Assembly: GCF_000218685.1 (NCBI RefSeq)
Contig: NW_006763296.1
Span: 796,715-860,714 of the forward strand
Source of the DNA: Serpula lacrymans var. lacrymans S7.9
Taxonomy: Eukaryota > Basidiomycota > Agaricomycetes > Boletales > Serpulaceae
DNA length: 64,000 nucleotides
Direction of reading: 5' to 3'
The translations under genes and the position numbers were made by a program. The notes beneath the pieces are model-generated. The model made no database searches. It saw only the letters and a program-made list of their open reading frames with translations, and was not told the DNA's origin. Shown in pieces: positions 29,122 to 43,357 of this stretch; the stretch's first letter is position 1, and each line of letters opens with the position of its first letter.

Positions 29122-29195
29122 ACTCCTAGGAGTACAATTGTGCTCCTAGGAGAACAATGGTTACTCCATGGAGTGGTGGCTATGCTCCATGGAGA
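29122..29195. repeat. Array of four phased 10-bp palindromes
   Basis: Perfect palindromes CTCCTAGGAG (29123-29132 and 29143-29152) and CTCCATGGAG (29164-29173 and 29185-29194) recur every 20, 21 and 21 bp. The alternating outer base is A...T or G...A. They lie just downstream of the stop codon of the copia pol remnant. Confidence 0.9.
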
Positions 29196-29223
29196 ACAAT
29201 GGCTGCTTCGGCAGAGACTGGGT

Positions 29224-30830
29224 TTATCCGGTTTTGTCACTCCCACTCGAGTGCAACCATAGTTCCATAGCTTTAGAGAATTTCCAGTGTTTTTCATGAG
29301 TGAGGGGTTTAGTGAGAATGTCTGCAACCATATCTCCTGTAGGAACGTATCTGATTACTGCCTCTCCCTTTGATACTAAGTCATCTTGGATGAAATGATA
29401 TTTCCGTTGAATGTGTTTTGTGCGAGCACGGAACTGTGGATCTCGTGTAAGAATGATAGCTGCTTGATTGTCACAGTGCAATGTTGTAGGTCCATTTTGA
29501 GCATGTCCAATTTCTTCAAAAAATGTCCGAAGCCATGCAAGGTGTTGTCCAGCATTGCTCAATCCAATGTACTCTGACTCCGTGGAGGATAAAGCTACCA
29601 TGCTTTGTCTTTTGCTTGTCCAGGAGATTGCTCCTTGTCAGGCAACAAATACAAAGCTATATAACAAAGCACAATGCCTGGTCAAGTCCTTGCTGGAAGG
29701 CGGTGAATCAGGGTATGAGAATGAAGAGTATCGGTATGAGCGCAAATCCAAACTAATATTGAACTAGAGAACAATACATCGAGTATGTACCTCTTTATAT
29801 AGTGAACGGCGATGGTCAGACCGAGAAAGGGAAGAACTGAGAAAGTGGTCTGACCAGCTAGCTAACCAATAAGAAAAAAGGAGAAGGTGGTCTGATCTAT
29901 CGTATTTACTAATCGTATGAGAAAACGTATTGGTAAGGGATGTGCGATTGGCTGTATCAGTAAGCCCATGAGAAGGCGCTGACTCACAACCTTCTTCGCT
30001 TATCAATATTCCTCCGAAGTATTCCCAGACATAGCACTGGATTGTGGCTATGTCATCTGGATATCTTCTCGAGGGTCAACAACAAGTCTACCTCGTTGTA
30101 GGTACGATAGAACGTGAGTGTGAAGAGAGAATAAGAAGAAAAATGATAAAAGTAATAAGACACCTGCTGTAATCTCTAGTCCAAGGGCAAGAGGAGTGAC
30201 GGGGATCGAGTCTGCTAACCACGACATGACGGGAATGCGATAAGAAAAATCAATTCCTCACACTCCTCGGATGGTGATAAAAACAAACCCTGATGTTGAT
30301 CGAGACGTGTCTGGGTCTCCAGACCAATCTGCATCTGAATATCCATAGAAATCCATGTCCATGGAGACATCTGTGCCATCATATCGTAGTTCCATGTCCC
30401 TGGTTGCTTTCAGATATTGGAAGACACATTTTGCAGCTTCCCAGTGATGGCTCCTTGGAGCTGAGCTATGCCTGCTTAGTATTCCAACGACATAGGCAAT
30501 GTCTGGGCGGGTTCTGAGCATGGCATACATGAGGGAGCCTACAATTGAGAGGTATGACACTTGACGCCCTTCAATATGCATCTCGTGTTGCACAATATCT
30601 TCCCCTGGAGCATTTGCAAGGAGTTTTGATCCATGGGCCATTGGTGTCCATACTGGTTTGCAGTTCTTCATTCCAGTATGCTCCAGGACTGTGTCAATGT
30701 ATTGGCGTTGCAATAGGGATATTGTTTTGTTTGAACAATCACGTTGGATTTCTATTCCAAGGATGTATTTTGCTTCTCCAAGGTCCTGCTGTCGATGATG
30801 AGAACTGTTGTTAGAAAACCACACACAAAA
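29224..30830 (-). pseudogene. Ty1/copia pol remnant (reverse transcriptase C-part plus RNase H), split by a solo LTR
   Basis: Two in-frame blocks on the minus strand, about 30268-30830 and 29224-29630. The first carries the end of the reverse transcriptase (LGEAKYILGIEIQRD, SIVGSLMYAMLRTRPDIAY) and the RNase H start (YGYSDADWSGDP, STSGFVF). The second carries SSTESEY, HCDNQAAI, RTKHIQRKYHFI and VADILTKPL, then a stop. The reading frame is uninterrupted within each block and would be continuous without the inserted LTR. Gag, protease, integrase and the polymerase core are missing upstream, so the element is dead. Confidence 0.9.
29636..30262. mobile_element. Solo LTR (627 bp) nested in the copia pol remnant
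   Basis: The plus strand starts TGTCAGGCAAC and ends TTCCTCACA, giving TG...CA ends with an imperfect inverted repeat (TGTCAGG/CCTCACA). It is flanked by a perfect 5-bp target-site duplication CTCCT at 29631-29635 and 30263-30267. Removing the LTR and one duplicate restores the pol frame across TIRGAISW. A TATA-like TATATAAAG lies on the minus strand near 29805. This is the expected footprint of an LTR-LTR recombination. Confidence 0.92.
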
Positions 30831-31219
30831 ACAAACTAACACACAATCCTCCCAGATTCCACGGAACTTGTTTATGGGCTTTGCCTCCTAGAACAGTGGG
30901 TGCTCTGGTTGTTCGTGGGGTGGTATGTATGAAGATCCTTCAAAGTAAAACCCAGAGATGTATGGGTGTGGGTTTTGAGGAGGAGGGATAGTTGGAATAT
31001 AGAAAGATAGGGGCTTTGTGGCGAGTATAGATGGGCACTACCTTGCTAATTGTAGCACAAGGTAGGTTTGAGAATGACAAGATGATGAGGTTCCCAGTGA
31101 TAGCAGGCTCCTGACACACAAACTGTAGTGCTCAGAAGGACTCTAATTGAAAGGGATGACAATGACTTCAAAAGTGGGAAGTGACGATGACAGCAGTTAA
31201 TGGTAGTAGCAGTGAGAAG

Positions 31220-31613
31220 TGTTGTGACCACACTGGATCACAAGCAGCAGAGTAGTGAACTTGATATTAGAGAAGAAGTCTGGAATGGAGTTCTTGTTTT
31301 TTTTACAAGGTAAAATACAGGGGTTTATATAGTAAAAGAAAAGTAGGCTATGCACAGTATAGCTGTGCAAAAAGAATGAGAAAGAACATGAAGGAAGGAA
31401 TGTACGCTGACGAATCTGGCGTAGGTAGTACAGGATAAGATTGTCAAAAAAAGGAAAAGAAAGGGATAGAACAATGAATGCTGTGAGTAATGTCACAGGT
31501 TTGTACAGCCATAAAGTAAAGTCCAATAGCAAAAAGAGAGCAGGAAAATCATGATGTCGTGGGAAGACACAGTAAAAAAAAAGGGGCAAAGCAAAACACT
31601 ATCAGTATCAACA
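31220..31613 (-). mobile_element. Candidate LTR-like segment (394 bp)
   Basis: Read on the minus strand, it begins TGTTGATACTG and ends GTCACAACA, with a TGTTG/CAACA terminal inverted repeat and a TATATAAACC box about 290 bp in. No convincing target-site duplication or primer-binding site was found and no second copy is seen, so this is only a candidate. Confidence 0.3.
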
Positions 31614-31744
31614 CAGTTCCCTTATTGTCAGTCAGGCATTCTAAAAAATATGTGTCCATAAAAATGATTCAAAAATCAAAAATAATTGCACTGTAAATGA
31701 ATGTTCTGCTGAAAAAAAAGAAACTGGAGCCACCGGTCCACCAC

Positions 31745-32287
31745 CTAGTCCAAATCCGACAGTTCCATGGCCTTACCAATGGACTGGTTGTGTTGGACCA
31801 CCTGGTCAAACGAGGGAGGGAGAAGAGTAGTCCCAATTTGGAACAAGTGAGTCCCAGGCAGCGTGTGGTAGCTGTAGCTGTAGCGAAGACGATGGACAAA
31901 AGATAAGTGTACCCAAGTGAATGGGACAGTGATGAACATGGGCGACGCAAGGGGATGAACCTTCTCCAGCTCAAAAACTACCCACCCACGCTCCAACCAG
32001 GCAAGACGAGCAACCAATGTTTTGATAATATATGATGGTAGATCGATGTCATAAAGATGGACCTGTTGCCCTATTTGAACCGGCCGCCGGGGCTTTGCTG
32101 ATATCAGCAGTGGCACGTGGTAGTCAACAGATCGGCGATAGAAGCGGATAGGAAGTGGTGACATCAGAAATGGTGGGGGAGCAAAGAAGATGAGGAGGAG
32201 GAGGCTGGAGGTGATGAGGAGGTGAACTAAAATGGGGATCCAGAAACGACCATCGGGTGAGAATAAAAACGAGAGTAAGGGACCCAT
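31745..32287 (-). CDS. Hypothetical ORF in transposon debris (180 codons)
   Basis: An uninterrupted ATG frame encoding 180 residues. One or two hydrophobic stretches near the start (FWIPILVHLLITSSLLLLIF) are followed by a basic and aromatic region. I recognise no domain. It sits in transposon-rich sequence, so it may be part of an element or a chance frame. Confidence 0.2.
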   Translation of the reverse strand: MGPLLSFLFSPDGRFWIPILVHLLITSSLLLLIFFAPPPFLMSPLPIRFYRRSVDYHVPLLISAKPRRPVQIGQQVHLYDIDLPSYIIKTLVARLAWLERGWVVFELEKVHPLASPMFITVPFTWVHLSFVHRLRYSYSYHTLPGTHLFQIGTTLLPPSFDQVVQHNQSIGKAMELSDLD

Positions 32288-33424
32288 GGTGAGGCTAGGC
32301 AAAGGAAGGGAAGTGAAGGAAACGACAAAAGCGAGGGCGCAATGCAATGTGTAGCCAGTGGCGACGTAAAAATTTGCCAAAATGCCAAAACGCGGAAAGT
32401 ACTGAATGGAAAAGCAAAGGTGAGCATGACTGGATTGCCTAATAGAGGTGGTGCTGATCAGCCACAAGTTCAAAAAAGGCAATATTAATTACTATTCCAC
32501 GTGGCACTGTGCCTGTGTGGCGCAAAGGCAAGTCTTTTTGAATATTCACTTCGTTATTGACACCTGTCCATGCTACCAATCAACTTTGGTGCATAACAGT
32601 GGTCTACTTGTTAAGCTGTCAACTCTTCTCCAACAGGAGGAAGCAAGTACCCAGCCTAGTCAGAGGAACACGAAGAAGTTTGTATTTAATATATAAGCAC
32701 CAGAGATTCTACACCACTGATGTCACTAAGTACTCCCCTTAATGCTAGGAGCTGTATACCTGGATTCTATGTTATGGGACATAATTTTTGAACTTTTAAC
32801 TTTCATTCTCCACTTTAACTTTCATTATCGTTTTTGGACACTTGTGCCATGCAACACTTTCCTTTGTTTTCAAACTCCTATTTTACTTTTGCTTTCTCTT
32901 GCTACACTGCCTCCTTTTATTTACAATACTCTCACATGGTGGAGCTGGTCACAAGGACTGCACCCTATCAATCAAGGGACCTCCTTAGCAAGTCCTCCTG
33001 TTGTTTACCCACAACTAACTTGATCCTACCCTAAGGGAGAATATCCTCTCCTTCACTTACTCTTCTTTGCTTGTTGTGTAGAAATTATATTACATAAGCA
33101 AACTTTGGAGCTTCGCCCGAAGATTTACTCTGTGATTATAACCGGCTTTTTGTGGCCACCATTGTTCTTTCACATGATATTTACATATGTTTGTTATATA
33201 AGAAGCATGTATTTACGTTGTTACGGCATTTGTTTGCCAAAGGAATCCCTCTCCTGCGCCTGTTCCCACGCCCTGAGGGACCGAATATCCAACATGTTGT
33301 AGTAGTGTGCCAGAGTCTACCAACTTTGGTTGTAACATTGTCTATTTCCCTTGCCGAAAGAGCTCGCCTTGCATTTCTTTGTGCAACATTCAACATTATA
33401 CTGTGATAACCAAGGAACAATAGC

Positions 33425-33764
33425 CCTTTTGAAAAACAACAAATTTCACCCTCACATCAAACATATTGATATTTGATACAATTTCATTCAAGAAACTTTT
33501 GCTCTCCAAAAGAGATGATAGCTGACATTTTCACCAAGTCTCTTCCTAAAGCCAAATATAATATATTTACATACATGATGGGACTATGCTAGGTTCAAAG
33601 GGTAGTGTTAGAATACATGACCCATACCATAGGCTCTGTATCCTGAGTACTCCATTTACTAGTGTGTACAGTCACATAGAGCCCAAACATTGGACCACAG
33701 TCTCAACTACCTTATAGCTTTAGCAAAGCAGACCATCAAAGCGGTTCATCCCTGCGCCAACTAT

Positions 33765-33765
<1 letters not shown>
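33425..33765 (+). pseudogene. Degenerate copia 3' end with adjoining LTR start
   Basis: Fragments of a copia RNase H terminus are readable in different frames: KNNKFHPHIKHIDI, then a stop, then MIADIFTKSLPKAKYN, then a stop near 33592. A GGGTAG purine stretch and TGTTAGAATACATGACC follow, resembling a polypurine tract and LTR start at about 33607. The LTR is cut off where the homology to the oxidase duplication begins (~33765). It has several frame breaks and is inactive. Confidence 0.65.
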
Positions 33766-36835
<3,070 letters not shown>

Positions 36836-37928
36836 ACTCTTCCCCAGGCGCCACCACTTCGCCAGGTCTTGATCCGGCGGTATGACTAATCAAAAACAAC
36901 ATGATCAGACACGCATGCAATGAATGAATTTGATCCACTCCCCTCTTTATTTTCTAGTGATCCAGGAGGATGCAGCAGGTACCACTTTATAACCACTATA
37001 GGCTCTGAATACTCTGAATAGTGTGAGATCTGAATAATCACACATTGGAAACGTCTCAAAGCAAACTTTAAGATCTAGAAATATACCTTCAGGAGGTAGG
37101 GTCATCGAAGTTTGAGGGTTTAGAGGGAGGGTTTAGAGAGCCTACAGGATCGTGCGTTCTAGAAAAGCGACGCGTCCTGTCGCAGACTTCGTTTTCCGTG
37201 GAAAAGTCAAAGGCACTATGTTCAGGGTAAAATAAGAGGCAAAATGGTAAGCATCTCGCTTAGCCTATCGTTGTCATATGTACACAGACAGTTTGGAAAT
37301 GCTTACTGCACAAGCAACCTGTAGTTATACTGTAGTTACCAGACATGTCCTTTGAGAACATGCCGTCCATCGATGTATGTGATATGAAAACACGAAGCTC
37401 CACGCCCTCCGAAGAACGATTACAGCGGAACTGCACGTCGCCAAATCAGGCCGCCTGAGGCTGCTACAAGAAGGTAATCGTAAGTCTACTTCACGTAGTA
37501 GGCATGAAACCAACTTACCAATGCGGGGGAATCAATGTATTTTCATTGTTGCTAGACTCCATTTACCGATCATCGTACATGAATAGCAATTGGCATGGAA
37601 TCAAGATTATTGCTGGAGGAGAACCACGATTGATATGTTAATGCTAACCATGATAAAGTGTTCGTCCTACAATATCGCGTGTTAGTGATTACGGCGACCT
37701 GTGCTATCCTTATAAAGTTCTTTGATGCAGAGTTAAACGAAGGATTGTTTATAGAGATAGGTATACAGAAGCAAAATAAAGGGACATTACGGTACAGCGA
37801 TCTTCGGACTTGAGAAGTTTTATCCTCTCGTGACGGTCAGAACGCTTGTTGCAAGACACATATACGAGCTCTGCCCCATCTGACTTGAATTGAATAGCGA
37901 CCATCGGTTCCAGGCCGCGAAACCTACA
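36836..37928. other. Intergenic region between the oxidase duplication and PEX11
   Basis: Holds the 3' region of the PEX11 gene and sequence upstream of the duplicated segment. Frames such as 37325-37513 (-) have no recognisable features. Confidence 0.4.
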
Positions 37929-39100
37929 TTACATGGTAATACTAGAATCCTGCTTTTCGATGACAGAAAAGTCTGTATGGTCTGGTACTTCGGCAGGCAA
38001 TAGATTAGCAGCAGGTGCCAGTGCGGTTGCTTTCCAGCCACTTCTGAACGATGCTATTCCGGCTATCAGTCCAAATAAGCCAACCCAGACCTGACGGAAT
38101 ATATGCGGTCAAATTAACATTTCTAAGTCAACCATACACATGTGTCACGAAGGCCGTACCTCGTCTTTGAACAAGCCCTGTTCCAGTGACCTAACAACGT
38201 ATGGTGTGTTCACAAAAATAACTCCAACAAGAAGGATAGACTCACCAGTGAATTGTCAGGGGTAGATAACCGACGTTGACGATGAACTCATTCCAGTACG
38301 CATCCCACCTGTTGCGAATGTCCTCTTTCTCCTCGGGGGCGAGTCCTTTTCCTTTCTTCAAGTTCTTCTCCCGAAGTTTTAGTAATTTCCTATCCTCGCT
38401 GAGATGAGCAAACTGGAGAAACACGTATATCGCCCAAAATCGGCAAGACCATAAGCTCAGCGCGTTTGCATTCAAAGACGTCGGTTTGGAAGAGCGATTG
38501 AAGAAGGAAGCGACAGAGGGAATGATAGCAGGTATCAGTTCGTGTGCACGCAGATAGTAAAGGTGCTCGAGAGGATAATAAACTAGCATCGACCAGCCTT
38601 GGAGTCGCTCGATAGTGAGTAGCTTTCGTGTTGGTGGTGGGTTACGTTCCATGGAAATTAGCCATTGCACAATAGGAAGAATACCCCATAGTCTCCACAG
38701 CATCTTCGAATCACTGATGAGTCCATCGAACTTCTTTAACGACTGAGCAGTATAGCTAGAAGTATCCTTCCTAAGACCAGCACGATGCTGAAGTCGAGAA
38801 CGCATATTGAGGAATGGGATAACTAGTTTGATGGCATATTGTATGATCTTCATGTAAACCAAAGTTAAGTCTGTGCCCATAAGCTAGGATAGGCAGTCAT
38901 TACCATTAAAAATTTGCTACGAAATGACAGATGATAAGCCCAGAAAATCAAGGATAGCGTCGTAGAGATACTTACTCGCTACCACTCCATGTACTGAGAT
39001 ATCGAATAAGGTGGTCCAGGGTTTCTGAAGATGGTACAAAAGCAAATGACCCCAATACGATATCGTTCAGCCGTGCGAGATTCAACTGTTTGCGCGACAT
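37929..39100 (-). CDS. Peroxisomal membrane protein PEX11-like
   Basis: Four exons, complement(37929..38090, 38160..38190, 38246..38870, 38983..39100), 311 aa. The N-terminus MSRKQLNLARLND...SETLDHLIRYLSTWS matches the Pex11 start helix, followed by MKIIQYAIKLVIPFLNMRSR. Later come LVYYPLEHLYYLRAH, WDAYWNEFIVNVGYLPLTIHW and a C-terminal glycine-rich membrane segment (VGLFGLIAGIASFRSGWKA). Pex11 proteins bend and divide the peroxisomal membrane. The first splice is uncertain: GA|GTAAGT would be stronger, but only G|GTAGCG with ACAG|AC keeps frame. Its neighbour encodes an H2O2-producing alcohol oxidase, a typical peroxisomal load. Confidence 0.85.
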
Positions 39101-40095
39101 TGGTACGATTTGCTTCCTCTGGCCTGTATATGATGTCGAGGGCGAGGTGTGAGTTGTATAGGACCTAAAGAGATATGCGCGCTGGCCATGTCCGATGTCT
39201 CATGATACTTTTCAACCTGAAGTGGCATCCCGGCGCTGCTCCGAAGCCCGGAGACTAAATTACCCGTGGGACAAGCTTACCAATACTATGCAGCAGTATT
39301 ACTATATAAACCCTTCTCTCTCTGCTTTATTTTCTTTGAACAATTTCTGAGGACACAAAAGTTCGGGCTTGGTACAAGCTTTTCCGCCTCCTTGTCCGCG
39401 TTCCCGTCCTCTAGAATGATGCCAAACGTTGTATCATAATGTTCAGTCTATTCTTGCGGTTGGATTATCCTTGCTTGACTGGTCTATTTCTGCTCTGGAG
39501 GCATCGCTTCGGCTGAGGCTCATGATTGACAGGAACTGAAGGGAAGGGATAACCTGATCTTGGGGAGACTTACAAATCGCCGTCATTTATACCATTTTTA
39601 TATCTTTTGATTATTGGAAATATATTTATTTGCTTGTTTCTTAGTATCTGTTTGCTGTGTGCTCATTCCTCAGTCGTTGTTCCAAAGATCTCGCATTTCG
39701 CTGTTGTCAATTCTTTGAATCAGTTGCTTCGCTTCGCTTACCACCAAGCAACATTGTAGTGCTCGTTCTGAGGAGTGGAACCTCTGGATGAAGGTATAGG
39801 CAACTCACGGGGCGTCAGAGCCGCCGTTGGCTGTCGACGACAATGGTCATGTGTCGAGACTTCGTTGATTCTCATGTGCTTTTCCCTGGTGGTCGAACAC
39901 CCTCGCAGGCCATGTGCTTAAACGGATCAAGCAGTGACAAGAAAAGCACCATCCTCACGGTATATAGATATAGAGTCGTCGCACAGACACTTTAGTTCCA
40001 GCGACAAAATCCCGAAGTGACATAGTCAAGCCGACTATAAAGTGAGTGGTCGATGTAATGTTGCTATTAGCTCGGCGACGACTCCATTTGTCACC
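39101..40095. other. Intergenic region with divergent PEX11 and xylanase promoters
   Basis: About 1 kb between the two divergent starts. A TATA-like TATATAGATA at 39960-39970 lies about 130 bp before the xylanase ATG. I see no ORF worth calling. Confidence 0.45.
39960..39970 (+). promoter_or_regulatory. TATA-like element of the xylanase gene
   Basis: GTATATAGATA sits roughly 130 bp upstream of the GH10 start codon, consistent with a highly inducible secreted-enzyme promoter. Spacing and sequence are the only support. Confidence 0.45.
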
Positions 40096-41615
40096 ATGAT
40101 ATTTTCCTTAGGGTTTGCTACTCTTCTTTCTCTGCTGCAGGTTGCGACGGCGCAAACCACCACGGCCACGAGCACCGCGCCTGGCGCTACCTCAACCGTT
40201 CCGCTTAACTATGCTGCTCAAGCTGCGGGAAAGCTCTACTTTGGTTCAGCAACGGACAATCCAGAGCTCACGGATGTGCCCTATGTCACCATCTTAAACG
40301 ATACTGCGATGTTCGGGCAGCTGACACCTGGCAACAGTATGAAATGGGTACGTTCCCATGACATGACCCAGCAGACTTACAGTCAAAAGGGTGGTCTTGA
40401 TTCTTAAGCTAATATACGCAGGATGCCATTGAACCCGAGCAAAATGTCTTCAACTTCACTGGAGGTGACCAAATTGTCGCTCTCGCTGAAGGGACTGGTA
40501 AAATCATGAGAGGTGAGTAGCAGCTTTAGTTTCTAGACTGAATACGTGATGAACTATTTTAACGGGCAGGCCATAATCTCGTGTGGTACTCGCAGCTTCC
40601 GGCTTGGGTCACTGCCACCGCTTGGACTGCTGATGAATTGACATCCATCATCCAAACACACGTTACAACCGAGGTGTCTCATTATGTCGGAAAGATGTGA
40701 GTGAGAATCTTATGCGTGTTTTAACCGTACTCAAATCATTTCCAGCTGTAAGTTTATTGACCTGTTGATCTGCTATGGTTTTTTAACTCTTGACGGATAT
40801 AAGATGCTTGGGACGTTATCAACGGTATGAAGGATTGTGTTAGCCGCGTTTAAAACGAAGCATTTACGAAACTCGTTTTAAGAACCTTTGAATGACAACG
40901 GAACCTTCCGCTCTGACATCTTCTACGACACGCTTGGGTCATCGTACATCTCAATCGCCCTTCGTGCCGCTCGTGCTGCGGATCCCAATGCTAAACTTTA
41001 CATCAACGAGTACAACCTTGAATATTCCGGTTTGTCTCCATGTCTCTCTAGCGATGATCGTGGCTTTGACAATATTGGAATTAGGCCCGAAGATCGACGC
41101 TATGGTTCAGCTAGTGTCCGACCTCAAGGCAGAAGGAGTTCCCATCGATGGAATCGGTATTGAAAGTCACTACATCCTTGGAGAAGTCAGCGCCTCCGAA
41201 TTGAAAGCCAACATGCTGAACCTTACCTCCCTCGGTGTTGATGTCGCCTTCACTGAGCTCGATGTCCGTATCGAGCTTCCTGCTACGGATGCTGACTTGG
41301 AACAACAGAAATCAGACTATACGACAATCGTCTCTGTCTGTATGGAAGTCGCCGACTGCGTTGGTGTCACCGTTTGGGACTACACTGACAAGGTAAACGC
41401 TCTATTTTTTTAGATTCCAGGACAGTATGCTGAACTTTTATTTACAATGTAGTATTCTTGGATTCCTGCCTCATTCCCTGGTTACGGCGAAGCTTGCCCG
41501 TGGGACGAGGTAAGCTCCTATTATAAATCTATAGTGATATTATGCTAATACACAGTCTCAGAACTTGGTCAAGAAGCCTGCATATGATGGCATTGTAGCT
41601 GGACTTCAGTCTTAA
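40096..41615 (+). CDS. Secreted endo-1,4-beta-xylanase, GH10
   Basis: Nine exons, join(40096..40347, 40422..40512, 40570..40696, 40746..40747, 40804..40824, 40883..41029, 41085..41392, 41453..41509, 41562..41615), 352 aa. A signal peptide ([19 protein letters not shown]) and a short Ser/Thr/Ala-rich stretch precede the GH10 TIM barrel. It includes [28 protein letters not shown], the acid/base Glu in [22 protein letters not shown], the nucleophile Glu in [12 protein letters not shown], and [15 protein letters not shown]. There is no CBM1. The enzyme cuts internal xylan bonds outside the cell. A 2-nt exon (CT) between two GT-AG introns is required to read KIYAWDVIN. The last acceptor could be 41556 instead of 41562, which would add SQ. 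Confidence 0.92.
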
Positions 41616-41847
41616 AAAGGTTACAATATCTGGTCATACAATTTGCACATATTTATTTATTGGACAGTCAAAGATGTCACTACCAGTTTGAACGGAATAT
41701 ATCAGTACAGTGTCTGTTTCTCGCGATATTTTGACACCGCTCCAGGAGTCATCAGTCCACTAAAATTACAAGAAAATAAAATTTTACAATACAGTACACG
41801 GAAACCTGAAGGCAAAAGCCAGGCACACCATTTGCGCGAAACAGTTC

Positions 41848-42748
41848 CTACTGTTGTTTTACACCATCAACCCAAACATCGACTTTCTCGTCGTAAAAAG
41901 CTAAAAATCCGGTGATTTGGCCACACTCAGGCTGTGCAGTTCGGTAATACCAAACCACATCTCGATGCACTTCACCATTCGGAAGCTCCACGTTATAATA
42001 ATTCGCCACTCCCTGTAGAATTACCTATCAGCCTCGAGTTCGGAAAATAGATGTAGGAAAACGGCAAACCTTGTATGGGCATTGTGTGGTTGTGTCCGAA
42101 GGTCTCAGCAAGTCTACTCGGACATCTGTGAGAGGAATATACGTCCTAACACGGAGGAGGGTTTCGAACAGCAACCGAGGCTTATGTGTATTTGCAACTT
42201 CGACCCCATTGATCTCGACTCGAACATGACGAGAAGATTGCAAGACGTCAACCCTCTACACTCAACAAAACGAGGTCAACGTAATGCAGTGAGGATGACT
42301 GCGAAAAGGTCAATCACCTTATAAGGGTCCTTCGGGTGAACATAGATTTGTTCGTCTTCTTCTAACCACGCATCCGCAACCGAAAAGGCTACTTTCAGCA
42401 AGCCAGCTAAATCCTCGGTACCGCTCCCCTTGCCTGTGAACTCCTTCACGGCTGCTTTGGCATGTCGGTCTCCCACGACGAGATCATAGATTTTCACTCC
42501 CTCCTCGCCGGTAGCTGCTTGCGTTTCACGGAGATAAGTAGGTGAAAGGTCGGATACCGGGAAGTAGTAGGAAGGATAGTATGCGTGTTCCCAACTATGC
42601 GAAAGTCAGACAGCCATTTTTACGACAGGTACAGTGAAACGCACACAAGTTTCGCATTGAGAGTGTCGACGATGTATTTGCCGTGAAAGAGTACTCTGAT
42701 ACGCTTCGGGCATGGCTCAATGCGCGGCTTAGGTCCTTGGTGTGCCAT
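41848..42748 (-). CDS. DUF427 domain protein (two tandem domains)
   Basis: Four exons, complement(41848..42012, 42070..42255, 42318..42594, 42645..42748), 243 aa. Two copies of the DUF427 fold are visible. The first runs KRIRVLFHGKYIVDTLNAKL to EHAYYPSYYFPVSDL. The second runs SRHVRVEINGVEVANTHKPR, YIPLTDVRVDLLRPSDTTTQCPYKG and YYNVELPNGEVHRDVVWYYR, ending DVWVDGVKQQ. The family is widespread in bacteria and fungi and its biochemical function is not established. No signal peptide is seen. It is tail-to-tail with the xylanase gene (232 bp). Confidence 0.9.
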
Positions 42749-43357
42749 GATGCTGAAGATAGGAGCTCGATGTAAACCTCGGTTGAAGAGAGGTAGCGAA
42801 GAAACAAGCGTCAGCCTGAGATGTTTATAACTTCTGTTAAACAGACCGAGGCTCCAAGATAGCTGGATGAGGGATGACAAAGAGCTTACTGAGCGTCAGC
42901 ATTACTCAGATGCACAATTACTAAGGCAAGAGTCAACGATGACCGAATACCTTAAACGGCGTCCTAGGAGCCAAGGGTTTCCCAGTCAAGAATCGGCAGT
43001 AACCCTTATCTTAGGAATGTGGGTTGGAACATCGCATACATGCATTTTGGCGATCGACCACCATGAAAGACGACAGTGACTGAAATCTGTTCAATGGGAT
43101 GTGAGTTTCCAATGAATTGATTAGTAAAACAATTTTATTTCTCACCATACTAGTTTATCACAAGAGCACGAGACCAACCAAAACTTATGTTCGTAGAAGT
43201 CATACCGGATAGCAGACACCGATGGACAAAATCTCGCGAAAAATAAGATTTTCATTGACAGTCCAACCAAGAAATATATCTGACATAACAAAACAACGAA
43301 CAGATAGTCAAGGATAACGAGAACACATGGATAGGAAATTGTCCGCACGCCGATCAC
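42749..43357. other. Intergenic region, eIF5 3' end to DUF427 promoter
   Basis: About 0.6 kb with no supported gene. Confidence 0.45.

Larger units (their letters stand above)
28180..33764. mobile_element. Retrotransposon-rich spacer between the two oxidase copies
   Basis: About 5.6 kb of mostly decayed transposon sequence: a copia pol remnant on the minus strand, a solo LTR nested inside it, a second degenerate copia 3' end on the plus strand, LTR-like TATA-containing stretches, and many short frames without conserved domains. No host gene is recognised. Confidence 0.7.

Noticed and set aside
30180..30225. tRNA-like box (ATCGAGTCTGCTAACCACG) in the solo LTR
   Set aside because: No cloverleaf can be formed around it and the A box is missing.
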